A stretch of DNA of 64,000 nt from Arcicella sp034931005 (GTDB lineage: Bacteria > Bacteroidota > Bacteroidia > Cytophagales > Spirosomataceae), in contig NZ_JAYGIN010000006.1 of assembly GCF_034931005.1 (NCBI RefSeq), positions 16,431 to 80,430 of the forward strand. Direction: 5' to 3'. The position numbers were made by a program, and so were the translations under genes. Under the pieces are notes generated by a model. The model did no database searches. It saw only the letters and a program-made list of their open reading frames with translations, and was not told the origin of the DNA. Each line of letters starts with the position of its first letter. Within the stretch, counting starts at the first letter, position 1. This document shows positions 35,508 to 43,491 of the stretch, in pieces.

Positions 35508-36845
35508 TTATTTTAATAAATCAGCAATGGCTATTTCTACTTTTTCAAAACCAAATCTGCCTAAAACTTCTTGCATCATATTAGTAATTTGAGGATTGCA
35601 CAAATTGCCAATACTGCCTTCGTGGGTGTGATTTAGATTTCTATTTGGCGAATATGTTCCTCCATTAATTTCATTTCCAATGATTTTGTATGCTTCACGG
35701 AAGGGAACTCCCTGTAAAACCAATTCATTGACTCTTTCTACTGAAAATAATAAATCGTACTTTGGGTCATCTAAAATTCCGTCTTTCACTTCAATATTCG
35801 AAAGCATGAAATAAGTCATGTCTAAGCAATTCAAAATTTCGTCAAAAGCAGGCATTAAAACTTCTTTCAAAATTTGCATTTCACGGTGATAACCCGACGG
35901 AAGATTTCCCATAACCAATTGGATTTCATTGGGTAAACCTTTCATTCTGTTGGTTTTTCCTCGCAATAATTCCGCCACATCTGGATTCTTTTTATGGGGC
36001 ATTATTGAACTTCCCGTAGTCATTTCATCGGGTAATTTAATGAAACCAAAGTTTTGGGAATTGTACAAACAAATGTCCATCGCCAAACGTGAAAGCGTTG
36101 AGGCAACCTGTGCAATGGCAGTAGTGGCGAATAACTCTGTTTTTCCCCGAGACATTTGTGCATACACAACATTGTAGTGAAGTTCTTGAAAACCAAGTAG
36201 TTCAGTCGTCATCGTGCGGTTCAAAGGAAAAGAAGAACCATAACCAGCACCCGAACCCAATGGATTTTTATTGGCAATTCGATATGCCGTTTGAAGCATT
36301 TCGGTATCATCAACCAAAGCCTCAGCATACGCCCCAAACCATAAACCAAAACTTGATGGCATCGCAATTTGAAGGTGCGTATAACCTGGCAGAAGCACAT
36401 CTTTGAATTTATCGCTTAAAGAAATCAATAACTCAAATAAGCGATTGGTGGCTTCTGTAACTTCCTGCAAACGTGAGCGAGTGAAGAGTTTTAAATCTAC
36501 CAAAACTTGGTCATTACGTGAACGCCCTGAGTGGATTTTTTTGCCTGCTTCGCCTAATTTGCGAGTTAAAAGAAGTTCTACTTGCGAGTGTACGTCTTCA
36601 ATTCCTTCTTCAATCTCAAAACTTCCCGATTGAATTTCAGCATAAATATTTTTTAACTCTTGTTGAATTTCTGTTAAGTCAGCTTCTTCTAAAAGTCCAA
36701 TACTCGCCAACATTTGAGTATGTGCCAATGACCCCAATACATCAAAAGGAGCGAGAAGTACATCAAATTCGGGGTCACGCCCAACGGTGAATTTTTCTAT
36801 TTTTTCGTTTACCGAAACGTTATCTTTTTGCCAGAGTTTGCTCAA
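35508..36845 (-). CDS. argH: Argininosuccinate lyase
   Basis: A 445-residue member of the fumarase/aspartase superfamily catalysing the last step of arginine synthesis, release of fumarate from argininosuccinate. The signature GSSIMPHKKNPD (about 278-289) is clear, as are EDVHSQVE and GRSRNDQV near residues 82-115. It lies downstream of the FAD monooxygenase gene and has its own good promoter in the 75-bp gap. Confidence 0.97.
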   Translation of the reverse strand: MSKLWQKDNVSVNEKIEKFTVGRDPEFDVLLAPFDVLGSLAHTQMLASIGLLEEADLTEIQQELKNIYAEIQSGSFEIEEGIEDVHSQVELLLTRKLGEAGKKIHSGRSRNDQVLVDLKLFTRSRLQEVTEATNRLFELLISLSDKFKDVLLPGYTHLQIAMPSSFGLWFGAYAEALVDDTEMLQTAYRIANKNPLGSGAGYGSSFPLNRTMTTELLGFQELHYNVVYAQMSRGKTELFATTAIAQVASTLSRLAMDICLYNSQNFGFIKLPDEMTTGSSIMPHKKNPDVAELLRGKTNRMKGLPNEIQLVMGNLPSGYHREMQILKEVLMPAFDEILNCLDMTYFMLSNIEVKDGILDDPKYDLLFSVERVNELVLQGVPFREAYKIIGNEINGGTYSPNRNLNHTHEGSIGNLCNPQITNMMQEVLGRFGFEKVEIAIADLLK

Positions 36846-36869
36846 TTTTTTCTTGTTTTAAATTTCATT

Positions 36870-36896
36870 CAAAGATAAATATTTTAAGATTGACAA
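36870..36896 (-). promoter_or_regulatory. argH promoter (TTG / TATCTTTG)
   Basis: On the minus strand a TTG at 36896-36894 is followed after 16 bp by TATCTTTG (36877-36870), matching the Bacteroidota -33/-7 pattern. Transcription would start about 18 bases before the argH ATG. Confidence 0.6.
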
Positions 36897-36920
36897 TTTT
36901 AAAAAGTAGTCAATTTTGAC

Positions 36921-38051
36921 TTAGCTCAACATAAATATCTTTTCGGTTTGTTTTTTATTGATAGAAGAAGGGATAACGCTCATTATTGTATTGCGTAACC
37001 AAATTCCAAAATTATTGTTAATATGAGCTAATTTGCCCAATTGCCAACTGGTATTGACTATTTCATGTGCTTTTTTCTTACGAATATCCTGATATTTTTC
37101 AAAGGCAATATTAATATCATTTTCTTGAGATAAACAATTGCCTAAAACATAGGCATCTTCAATTGCCTGACAAGCTCCTTGTCCTAAGTTGGGAGTGGTT
37201 GCGTGTGCGGCATCACCGACTAAACATACATTTTTTTCTTGCCAATGTTGCATTGGTTTTAAGTCTAAAATATCTGCAATGATGATTTTTTCTTTTGGAG
37301 TAGCTTTTAAAATTGATACAATATCGGAGTGGAATTCTTTGAAAAAATCACTCAAATTAATATCGTGAGCGTTTTTTATGTCTTTTTGGTTAGCCAAAGC
37401 GTACCAATATACTTTTTGGGAAGAAATTTTTACAAAACCAACTCGTTTTCCTTTACCCCAAGCTTCATTTAATTCATTGGTATATTGTTGTGGTAAGGTA
37501 AAATGACAGATACCACGCCAACAAATTTGTTCTGCATTTCTGATGGTATTTTCTTGAAATAATTTATTTCTCACCACCGATTTTATACCGTCTGCTCCAA
37601 TCAAAATATTAGACTGAACACTTGAATTATCATCAAAATTGAGTGTAAAATCAGTGTTTTTTTGAATATCAACTAATTTTTTTGACAAGGAAATATTTTC
37701 AAAACCGACTGCATCAGCCAATATTTTTTGTAACTCGCCTCTATGAATGGCTACATTATGAACGCCATATTTTTGTTCAAAAACTGATAAATCTATGACA
37801 GAAAGCGGTTTTAAGTTTTCGTCAGTAATTTTCATATACGAAATCTTATTGCCTGCTGCTTGAATTTTATCTTGAAGCCCTAATTTTTGAAAGACCTGCA
37901 TAGCATTATTGGCAATAATAATTCCAGCTCCCACAGGCTTTATTTCTGCTGTTCCTTCATAAAGAGCAACATCAAAACCTTTTTGTTTGAGGGTCAGAGC
38001 AGTAGTTAGCCCACCGATACCCGCACCAATAATGCTAATAGGATTTTTCAT
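36921..38051 (-). CDS. FAD-dependent monooxygenase
   Basis: A 376-residue single-component flavin hydroxylase of the PHBH/urate-hydroxylase group. The FAD-binding GAGIGGLTTAL (about 8-18) and the second FAD motif LVGDAAHATTPNLGQGACQA (about 277-296) are complete. The intermediate DG motif IGADGIKS is present. It would use NAD(P)H and oxygen to hydroxylate an aromatic or heterocyclic compound. Its start overlaps the end of the argE-like gene by 4 bp, so it is translationally coupled to an arginine gene without an obvious metabolic link. The substrate is unknown. Confidence 0.87.
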   Translation of the reverse strand: MKNPISIIGAGIGGLTTALTLKQKGFDVALYEGTAEIKPVGAGIIIANNAMQVFQKLGLQDKIQAAGNKISYMKITDENLKPLSVIDLSVFEQKYGVHNVAIHRGELQKILADAVGFENISLSKKLVDIQKNTDFTLNFDDNSSVQSNILIGADGIKSVVRNKLFQENTIRNAEQICWRGICHFTLPQQYTNELNEAWGKGKRVGFVKISSQKVYWYALANQKDIKNAHDINLSDFFKEFHSDIVSILKATPKEKIIIADILDLKPMQHWQEKNVCLVGDAAHATTPNLGQGACQAIEDAYVLGNCLSQENDINIAFEKYQDIRKKKAHEIVNTSWQLGKLAHINNNFGIWLRNTIMSVIPSSINKKQTEKIFMLS

Positions 38052-39127
38052 TTAGCAACGATTACGTTTGATAACATCTTGATATACAAATCAATACCTT
38101 CTTCAATTTCATTCAAATAAATAAATTCGTCGGCAGTATGAGAACGTTCTGAATGTCCAGGTCCCATTTTTAACGATTGACAATCCAAAACCGCTTGGTC
38201 GGATGTAGTGGGTGAACCATACGTTTTTCTGCCCATTTCAATTCCTGCTTTTACAATTGGATGCTCCATCGGAATTGACGATGGTTTTAAACGAATAGAA
38301 CGTGCATCTGCTTGGGAATCAATGTTTTGTCGAATAGTTTCCAGTGTTTCTTCTAATGTATATTGCTCCGTTACTCGGCAATCAATCGTAAAATTACAAG
38401 TATCTGGCACAACGTTGTGTTGTTTTCCTGCATTGATAATGGTTACGGACATTTTCATTTTTCCTAATACGGGCGAAATTTTAGGAAACTCATAATTTTG
38501 AATCCAATTAATGTCTTTGATAGCTTTGTAAATAGCATTTTCGCCTTCTTCACGGGCGGCGTGTCCAGCTACTCCGTGAGCGGTACAATCAACTACCATT
38601 AACCCTTTTTCTGCAATTGCCAAGTGCATTTCAGTAGGCTCTCCGACGATGGCGAAGGAGATTTCGGGCAAATCATTTTCTTTCAAAAGTAATTCCAAAC
38701 CGTTTTTTCCAGAAATTTCTTCCTCTGCCGAAGCTACAAATAATACGTTGAATTTTAGGTCACTACGATTATAAAAGTAATAAAAAGTAGCCAATAAACT
38801 TACTAAACAACCGCCCGCATCGTTGCTTCCCAAACCGAACAGTTTTCCATCTTTTACCAATGGCTCAAAAGGATTTAATGTCCATGAAGGATTGGGTTTT
38901 ACGGTGTCGTGATGGGAGTTTAATAAAACCGTTGGAAGTTCGGGATTGAAGTGTTTGTTTCTTGCCCAAAGGTTATTGATTTTTCTGCGGAAAGGAATAT
39001 TTCGTTCTCTAAAAAACTCTTCGAGAATATCGCCTGTAAGATTTTCTTCACGACTAAAAGACTGTGTAGCAATGAGTTGCTTTAAAAGAACAATTGCATC
39101 TTGCGTGATTTGTTGTTGTAAGGTCAT
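38048..39127 (-). CDS. M20 metallo-hydrolase, ArgE-type deacylase of arginine pathway
   Basis: A 359-residue dizinc amidohydrolase. Metal ligands are visible as HHDTV (His and Asp, about 72-76), SNDAGG (bridging Asp), SAEEEISG (catalytic Glu and ligand Glu) and a late His in GPGHSERSH. In Bacteroidota this position in the arginine cluster belongs to the enzyme that removes the acyl group from N-acyl-citrulline or N-acyl-ornithine. It could also be named acetylornithine or succinyl-citrulline deacylase. A perfect 24-bp stem arm lies 4 bp upstream of its ATG. Confidence 0.85.
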   Translation of the reverse strand: MTLQQQITQDAIVLLKQLIATQSFSREENLTGDILEEFFRERNIPFRRKINNLWARNKHFNPELPTVLLNSHHDTVKPNPSWTLNPFEPLVKDGKLFGLGSNDAGGCLVSLLATFYYFYNRSDLKFNVLFVASAEEEISGKNGLELLLKENDLPEISFAIVGEPTEMHLAIAEKGLMVVDCTAHGVAGHAAREEGENAIYKAIKDINWIQNYEFPKISPVLGKMKMSVTIINAGKQHNVVPDTCNFTIDCRVTEQYTLEETLETIRQNIDSQADARSIRLKPSSIPMEHPIVKAGIEMGRKTYGSPTTSDQAVLDCQSLKMGPGHSERSHTADEFIYLNEIEEGIDLYIKMLSNVIVAK

Positions 39128-39131
39128 AAAA

Positions 39132-39230
39132 TGTACAACGATTTTCCTAAATCGTTTCTTTTTAGTTCATCCCGTTTACGATTCTGGAGAATCTTGATAT
39201 ATTTTTACGATTTAGGAAAATCGTTGTACA
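39132..39230. repeat. 24-bp perfect inverted repeat between ADP-ribosylglycohydrolase stop and argE start
   Basis: Arms 39132-39155 and 39207-39230 are perfect inverted copies (TGTACAACGATTTTCCTAAA... type). Each arm contains its own CGATTT-AAATCG mini-palindrome, and the loop holds GATTCTGGAGAATC. One arm encodes the last codons and stop of the ADP-ribosylglycohydrolase; the other lies immediately before the argE start codon. Confidence 0.9.
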
Positions 39231-40129
39231 AGGTTCTCTATATCTTCTTTTTTTACCAAAGTATTCACCCATTCTTCTGGTATTTGCTCAAAACCATAAA
39301 AAAGTCCTGCCAAACCACCCGTTACCGACCCAATAGTATCGGCATCATCCCCTAAATTTACGGCTTTCAATACGGCATCTTTAAAATTATCTGTCGTCAG
39401 AAATGCCCATAAACTGGCTTCAAGCGTATGGACAATGTAGCCAGATGAATAAATATCTTCTTGTGGAATTCTTGAAATATCGTCGAACAAAATTCGGTTA
39501 TAAAGTTCTATTTCAGAAGTTTTAATATTAATTAAATGTAAATAATCTCTGACGATGTTTTGTGTCTCGGCGTAAGCATCACATTTATCTTTTTCTTTCA
39601 GGAGATTAATGACAAATTCAACGGCAAAGAAACACCCAATAATCGAGCGAATATGTGCATGAGTAATGGAAGAAACTTCTTTGACAATTCTAAAACGTTC
39701 GTCGATTGGTTTATTTTGGAGATGAATGGCTAAAGGTAAAATTCGCATCAAAGAGCCATTTCCGTTGGAGTAGTCATCGCACTCTCCTGATAATGAGGCA
39801 GGTACGCCTTTGGCGAGTTTGTCCATAGCATTACGAGTGGCAACGCCCATATCAAAAATCTCACCGTGTGGAGTCCATTGATTATATTGATACCAATGAC
39901 AAAAACGATTGGCTAATTTTTGAACTTCGTAACCTTCAATTAATTGTTCTACCAAAAGCATTGACATCGCCGTATCGTCTGACCACGTACCTGCGGGCTG
40001 ATGATGCGTACCATACGCACGCATACACGTTACGGGATTAGCCTGTAAGTGTTTACGACTCATAAACTCAACGGGTACGCCCAATGCGTCGCCGATTGCT
40101 ATGCCAAAAAGGAGTCCTTTGGTGTGCAT
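39212..40129 (-). CDS. ADP-ribosylglycohydrolase family protein
   Basis: A 305-residue all-helical hydrolase of the DraG/ARH family, which removes ADP-ribose from proteins, DNA or small molecules. Mg-binding motifs are in place: TWSDDTAMSM (about 48-57), and near the end GDDADTIGSVTGGLAG (about 258-273). The opening FGIAIGDALGVPVEF is also standard. It lies 17 bp downstream of the PIN toxin gene on the same strand, suggesting one accessory transcription unit. The final codons (VQRFS) and stop lie in an inverted-repeat arm. Whether it reverses an ADP-ribosylating toxin or serves NAD metabolism is unknown. Confidence 0.9.
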   Translation of the reverse strand: MHTKGLLFGIAIGDALGVPVEFMSRKHLQANPVTCMRAYGTHHQPAGTWSDDTAMSMLLVEQLIEGYEVQKLANRFCHWYQYNQWTPHGEIFDMGVATRNAMDKLAKGVPASLSGECDDYSNGNGSLMRILPLAIHLQNKPIDERFRIVKEVSSITHAHIRSIIGCFFAVEFVINLLKEKDKCDAYAETQNIVRDYLHLINIKTSEIELYNRILFDDISRIPQEDIYSSGYIVHTLEASLWAFLTTDNFKDAVLKAVNLGDDADTIGSVTGGLAGLFYGFEQIPEEWVNTLVKKEDIENLVQRFS

Positions 40130-40146
40130 TTGTGGGAGAAGATGTC

Positions 40147-40602
40147 TTATAGTTTTAGTTCTTCGGGAAGGTATTTTACAAGGTCAATCATTATGTTGTC
40201 TAAATGGTCAAAATCTCCATCCGTTGTAATCAATTTAAACTTGAAAACTTTGGAAATAGCAGCAATCCATAAGTCATTCTTTCCCATGTTTCTGGCAGAA
40301 TCACCTAATTTAAGAAATGAGTATTTGTTTTGACTAAAAGCGTCTATAATTGCGTATGCTTCTACAATTTTATCATCAGAAATATCAATAATTGCTATTT
40401 CGTTTAGTAAATCAGTTAGTTTTTGAACTTTGGATTTACCCCAACCATTTTGTAATGCTATTGATATAGCTTCCCCTTTATTTACAATCGTAGTAAATTC
40501 AAGTAGTTGCTTGTTGGGATTTACAAAATTTCTAACTTTTTCGTCTATACTATTATCTCGAACAATATGTAAAAGAATATTGGTATCGTAAAGTATAGCC
40601 AT
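40147..40602 (-). CDS. PIN-domain ribonuclease toxin (VapC-like)
   Basis: A 151-residue PIN nuclease, probably the toxin of a type II system that cuts a specific RNA. The acidic active-site residues are visible: Asp6 in LYDTNIL, Glu in NKGEAISIAL, Asp in GKNDLWIAA and the last Asp in TTDGDFDHL. The single base between the antitoxin stop and the toxin ATG indicates tight coupling. The product is slightly longer than typical VapC (130-140). Confidence 0.9.
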   Translation of the reverse strand: MAILYDTNILLHIVRDNSIDEKVRNFVNPNKQLLEFTTIVNKGEAISIALQNGWGKSKVQKLTDLLNEIAIIDISDDKIVEAYAIIDAFSQNKYSFLKLGDSARNMGKNDLWIAAISKVFKFKLITTDGDFDHLDNIMIDLVKYLPEELKL

Positions 40603-40603
40603 A

Positions 40604-40774
40604 CTAATTGTCTAATGATTTCAAGGCTTTTTCAAACTCTTCATCAGTCAATTTAATAATTCCTGACATTTTGATATTTTTACTTTCGTACTTGGTCTTT
40701 TTCGCCCATTTATCTATTCCTCCTGCCTGTAAAATCTCACTTGCAGAGATGATATTTGATTTTCTTCCTACCAT
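40604..40774 (-). CDS. Putative antitoxin of the PIN toxin
   Basis: A 56-residue protein starting MVGRKSNIISASEILQAGG; I take the ATG at 40774 over a longer frame from 40816, which would overlap the promoter. It is small, basic at the N-terminus and acidic at the C-terminus (KLTDEEFEKALKSLDN). That is a common antitoxin layout, with a DNA-binding front and a toxin-neutralising tail. I cannot assign it to a named antitoxin fold. It ends 1 bp before the toxin. Two perfect 13-bp direct repeats lie in its leader. Confidence 0.7.
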   Translation of the reverse strand: MVGRKSNIISASEILQAGGIDKWAKKTKYESKNIKMSGIIKLTDEEFEKALKSLDN

Positions 40775-40779
40775 TAGAA

Positions 40780-40821
40780 TTGAGGTTTTAAGTTGAGGTT
40801 TTAAGTTTAGGTACAAATATA
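40780..40821 (-). promoter_or_regulatory. Toxin-antitoxin promoter with tandem 13-bp repeat
   Basis: The -7 element TATATTTG (40821-40814, minus strand) lies 40 bp before the antitoxin ATG. Between them are two perfect direct copies of TTGAGGTTTTAAG as read on the plus strand (40780-40792 and 40793-40805). This is where an autoregulating antitoxin would bind, but binding is inference. Confidence 0.45.
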
Positions 40822-40884
40822 CAAATTGTTTTAGGTTTAGAGAAGGTTGTTAGCATTTTACATATAACAGAAAAATGGCAAATT

Positions 40885-41325
40885 TTAATCCAGAAAAAAA
40901 TCAATATTTTCCCTAATAAACTTCTGCCTGTATGGTGCTAAATCGTCAAGTTCGTAAAACTCATCATCTAATTCATCAAGATTAATATTTCGTTTATCTA
41001 TGAATTCATCCTTTTGATTTATGTATATTTCATAAGCCCGTTTAAGAAGATTATGATGTTTCGGAGCATTAATTTTTTGTAATCCATTTAGTGCAGGAAA
41101 AATCAAATCTTCAAAATTTAGAAAAAATTGATCAAATCCACCATTACATATATCTCCTTCCATAACACCAACCGAATAAATTTCACATAGAACTTCATCT
41201 TTTTCATTATTTTCAAAATACTCACCAAATGTTCCACAATGCTTTTCAGAGCCTTTATCAATAATAAGCTCATCAAGTTCTTCATCGTCTAAATTTGCAA
41301 TGGTATCAGAATTAATTTTTCTCAT
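40885..41325 (-). CDS. DUF4375/DMP19-type protein
   Basis: A 146-residue, strongly acidic protein with the family hallmark GDICNGGFDQFFLN (about 59-72) and the following helix IFPALNGLQKI. The DUF4375/DMP19 group includes an acidic protein from Neisseria that mimics DNA and blocks a DNA-binding repressor. The same role here is only a possibility. It starts after a 36-bp gap from argB and precedes the toxin-antitoxin pair by about 110 bp, thus sitting at the start of the accessory block within the arginine genes. Confidence 0.8.
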   Translation of the reverse strand: MRKINSDTIANLDDEELDELIIDKGSEKHCGTFGEYFENNEKDEVLCEIYSVGVMEGDICNGGFDQFFLNFEDLIFPALNGLQKINAPKHHNLLKRAYEIYINQKDEFIDKRNINLDELDDEFYELDDLAPYRQKFIRENIDFFLD

Positions 41326-41361
41326 ATTAGTATTTTTTTATGATTAAATGATACAATCATC

Positions 41362-42141
41362 CTAAACAATCTTAGTCCCAGCCGTTCCTTCATTTACCGC
41401 CAATCTCACCTCCGCCGCATGGCAAATCGTTACTTGGGCGACACCTTCTCCAATCGCTTTAAAAGCATTATCCAACTTCGGAATCATGCCTGTATGAATG
41501 GCTCCGTCGGCTTTTAGTTGTTCGTAATAATCTTTTTTTAGAATTGGAATTACTGAATTATCATCGTCCACATCGGTCAAAACGCCTTTTTTCTCGAAGC
41601 AATAAACCAAATTCACCTCATAATCTTTTGCCATTGCTACGGCTATGGCTTGGGCTTGGGTATCGGCATTGGTATTGAGCATATTGCCTTCTTTGTCGTA
41701 GGTCAAAGGAGCAAAAATTGGCACTAAATTTTGCTTTAAAAGGCTATCAATGAATATGTTATCAACCTTTTCAATGTCGCCCACAAAACCGTAGTCTATT
41801 TCTTTGACAGGACGCTTTTTAGACAAAATTACACCTGCATCTGCACCCGTGAGTCCGATGGTATTTACACCTCTACTTTGTAATTGGGCAACTAAAGTTT
41901 TGTTAACCAACCCACCGTAAACCATCGTAACTACGTCCAACATGGCTTTGTCGGTGATTCTTCTACCTTCTACCATGACGGTTTCAACGTCTAATTTTAC
42001 GGCAACTTGCGTAGCAATTTTTCCTCCGCCATGAACTAAAATCTTTGGTGAAGGTATTTGAGCGAAATCATTGAGAAAATTTTCCCTTAAAGTTGGATTA
42101 TCAACAACGTTCCCGCCAATTTTTATAATGGTTAATTTCAT
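41362..42141 (-). CDS. argB: N-acylglutamate kinase
   Basis: A 259-residue amino-acid-kinase-family enzyme phosphorylating N-acetyl- (or N-succinyl-) glutamate, the second step of arginine synthesis. The N-terminal IIKIGGNVVDN, the glycine loop VHGGGKIATQ (about 36-45), and ANTDAQAQAIA-type ATP region (LNTNADTQAQAIAVAMA) are present. It follows the transcarbamylase gene with an 86-bp phrase-type inverted repeat in between. The family normally shows feedback inhibition by arginine; no leader control is visible. Confidence 0.95.
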   Translation of the reverse strand: MKLTIIKIGGNVVDNPTLRENFLNDFAQIPSPKILVHGGGKIATQVAVKLDVETVMVEGRRITDKAMLDVVTMVYGGLVNKTLVAQLQSRGVNTIGLTGADAGVILSKKRPVKEIDYGFVGDIEKVDNIFIDSLLKQNLVPIFAPLTYDKEGNMLNTNADTQAQAIAVAMAKDYEVNLVYCFEKKGVLTDVDDDNSVIPILKKDYYEQLKADGAIHTGMIPKLDNAFKAIGEGVAQVTICHAAEVRLAVNEGTAGTKIV

Positions 42142-42230
42142 TTTAGGGGTTAGGTTTTAGGGGTTGGGTGTTAGGGATAAAAGCTAAATACCTATTTTGC
42201 TAACCCCTAAAACCTAACCCCCAACACCTA
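42142..42230. repeat. Inverted repeat of GGTTAGGTTTTAGGG phrases within the arg operon
   Basis: Perfect 18-bp arms lie at 42148-42165 and 42202-42219, and related TTAGGTGTTGGG phrases extend both sides. The TAG stop codon of the upstream transcarbamylase lies in the right arm, and the left arm abuts the argB ATG. It would put a strong stem between two genes of one pathway. Confidence 0.88.
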
Positions 42231-43202
42231 AAATAAATATGGACTTTCTTCTCTGATAATTTTTAATAGAATTTGCTTTAAAACCACTTGGGCTGCCCAA
42301 ACTCGATTTCCTGCTTGTTGAATAACTACCGAATTTGGCGAATCCAAAACGGCATCGTCAACCACTACATTTCTACGAACTGGCAAACAGTGCATAAATT
42401 TAGCATTATCAGTCAATGCCATTTTTTCTGTTGTGATTTTCCAAGATGGGTCTTGACTCAAAATCTTGCCATAATCATTATACGATGACCAATTTTTGGC
42501 ATAAATAAAATCTGCATCTTTGAATGCTTCTTCTTGATTATGCGTTACTTTGGCGTTTCCTACAAATTCTGGGGCGAGTTCGTAACCTTCTGGATGAGTA
42601 ATGACAAAATCCACGTCAGCGGCGTTCATCCATTCTGCAAAAGAGTTCGGAACGGCTTGTGGAAGTGCTTTTACGTGCGGAGCCCATGATAGAACTACCT
42701 TCGGACGTGGTTTTGTTTTGAGTTCTTCAATGGTGATTAAATCCGTTAAAGATTGTAATGGGTGACGAGTTGCCGATTCTAAACTCACAATCGGGCGACC
42801 CGTATGTTTTACAAACTGGTTTAATACATTTTCAGAATAGTCTTCTTCACGATTTTCCAAAGTCGGAAAACTACGAATACCCACGATGTCGCAATATTGC
42901 CCAACAACAGGTGCGGCTTCTTTGATATGTTCAGCTTTGTTGCCGTCCATAATGGCACCGTCTTCAAATTCTAATCCCCAACCATCTTGCCCAACATTCA
43001 TCACAATAAGTTCAAGCCCTAAATTTTGGGCAGCTCTTTGTGTGCTTAAACGTGTACGAAGACTCGAATTAAAGAATAAAAGTCCCATTGTGCGGTTTTT
43101 ACCGATGTGCTTATCGGCATAGGGAGTTTTTTTATATAACAAGGCTTCTTTTACCAAAGCCTGAACATCAATAGCATCTTTGACAGATAAAAAGTGTTGC
43201 AT
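42228..43202 (-). CDS. argF': N-succinyl- or N-acetyl-ornithine transcarbamylase
   Basis: A 324-residue transcarbamylase of the Bacteroidota type that carbamoylates blocked ornithine rather than free ornithine. The carbamoyl-phosphate motif is FNSSLRTRLSTQ (44-55) instead of STRTR. The family-specific loop GWGLEFEDGAIMDGNKAEHI follows. Later motifs are HPLQSLTD and HCLPVRR. Residue 90 is Ala. In the Xanthomonas acetylornithine enzyme Glu92 occupies this place and in the Bacteroides succinylornithine enzyme Pro90, so Ala points to succinyl preference, not proven. It is the first gene of the minus-strand arg set. Confidence 0.92.
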   Translation of the reverse strand: MQHFLSVKDAIDVQALVKEALLYKKTPYADKHIGKNRTMGLLFFNSSLRTRLSTQRAAQNLGLELIVMNVGQDGWGLEFEDGAIMDGNKAEHIKEAAPVVGQYCDIVGIRSFPTLENREEDYSENVLNQFVKHTGRPIVSLESATRHPLQSLTDLITIEELKTKPRPKVVLSWAPHVKALPQAVPNSFAEWMNAADVDFVITHPEGYELAPEFVGNAKVTHNQEEAFKDADFIYAKNWSSYNDYGKILSQDPSWKITTEKMALTDNAKFMHCLPVRRNVVVDDAVLDSPNSVVIQQAGNRVWAAQVVLKQILLKIIREESPYLF

Positions 43203-43211
43203 GGAGATTTG

Positions 43212-43337
43212 TTAAGTCGTATGTCTGTAAGTCGTAAGTATTTTCAGTTGATAAGTTGAAAATGTACTGGCAAATCTGCTATTTTTCTACTTATAACTTA
43301 TGACCGAAAGACGGTCGCTTAGAGACTTACGACTTTT
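43212..43337. repeat. Inverted phrase repeat upstream of argF'
   Basis: TAAGTCGT/GTAAGTCGTAAGT phrases on the left (about 43212-43240) are complemented on the right by TTATAACTTATGACC and GAGACTTACGACTT (to 43337). A small inner stem GACCG-CGGTC lies at 43302-43316. It lies in the leader between the candidate promoter and the argF' start codon. Confidence 0.65.
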
Positions 43338-43343
43338 ATTTTA

Positions 43344-43351
43344 CAAAGTTA
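43344..43351 (-). promoter_or_regulatory. Candidate argF' -7 element (TAACTTTG)
   Basis: On the minus strand this reads TAACTTTGT, a match to TAnnTTTG, about 140 bp before the argF' ATG. No clear -33 TTTG is seen. The leader it implies contains a folded phrase repeat. Confidence 0.38.
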
Positions 43352-43491
43352 ATCCAAATGTTAAAATATTGCAGTTTTTTGTTAAAACTGTTAAGAGATG
43401 TTAAATGGTTAAGTGCTTGTTAAATAATATGATACTTGATTGCGTAATAGAGTGGAAGAATAATTTTTCACTAAACTCCTTTAATAAAATC

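Noticed and set aside
36158..36790. Several open frames on the plus strand within argH
   Set aside because: They overlap a complete, well-conserved argH in another frame and show no family features.
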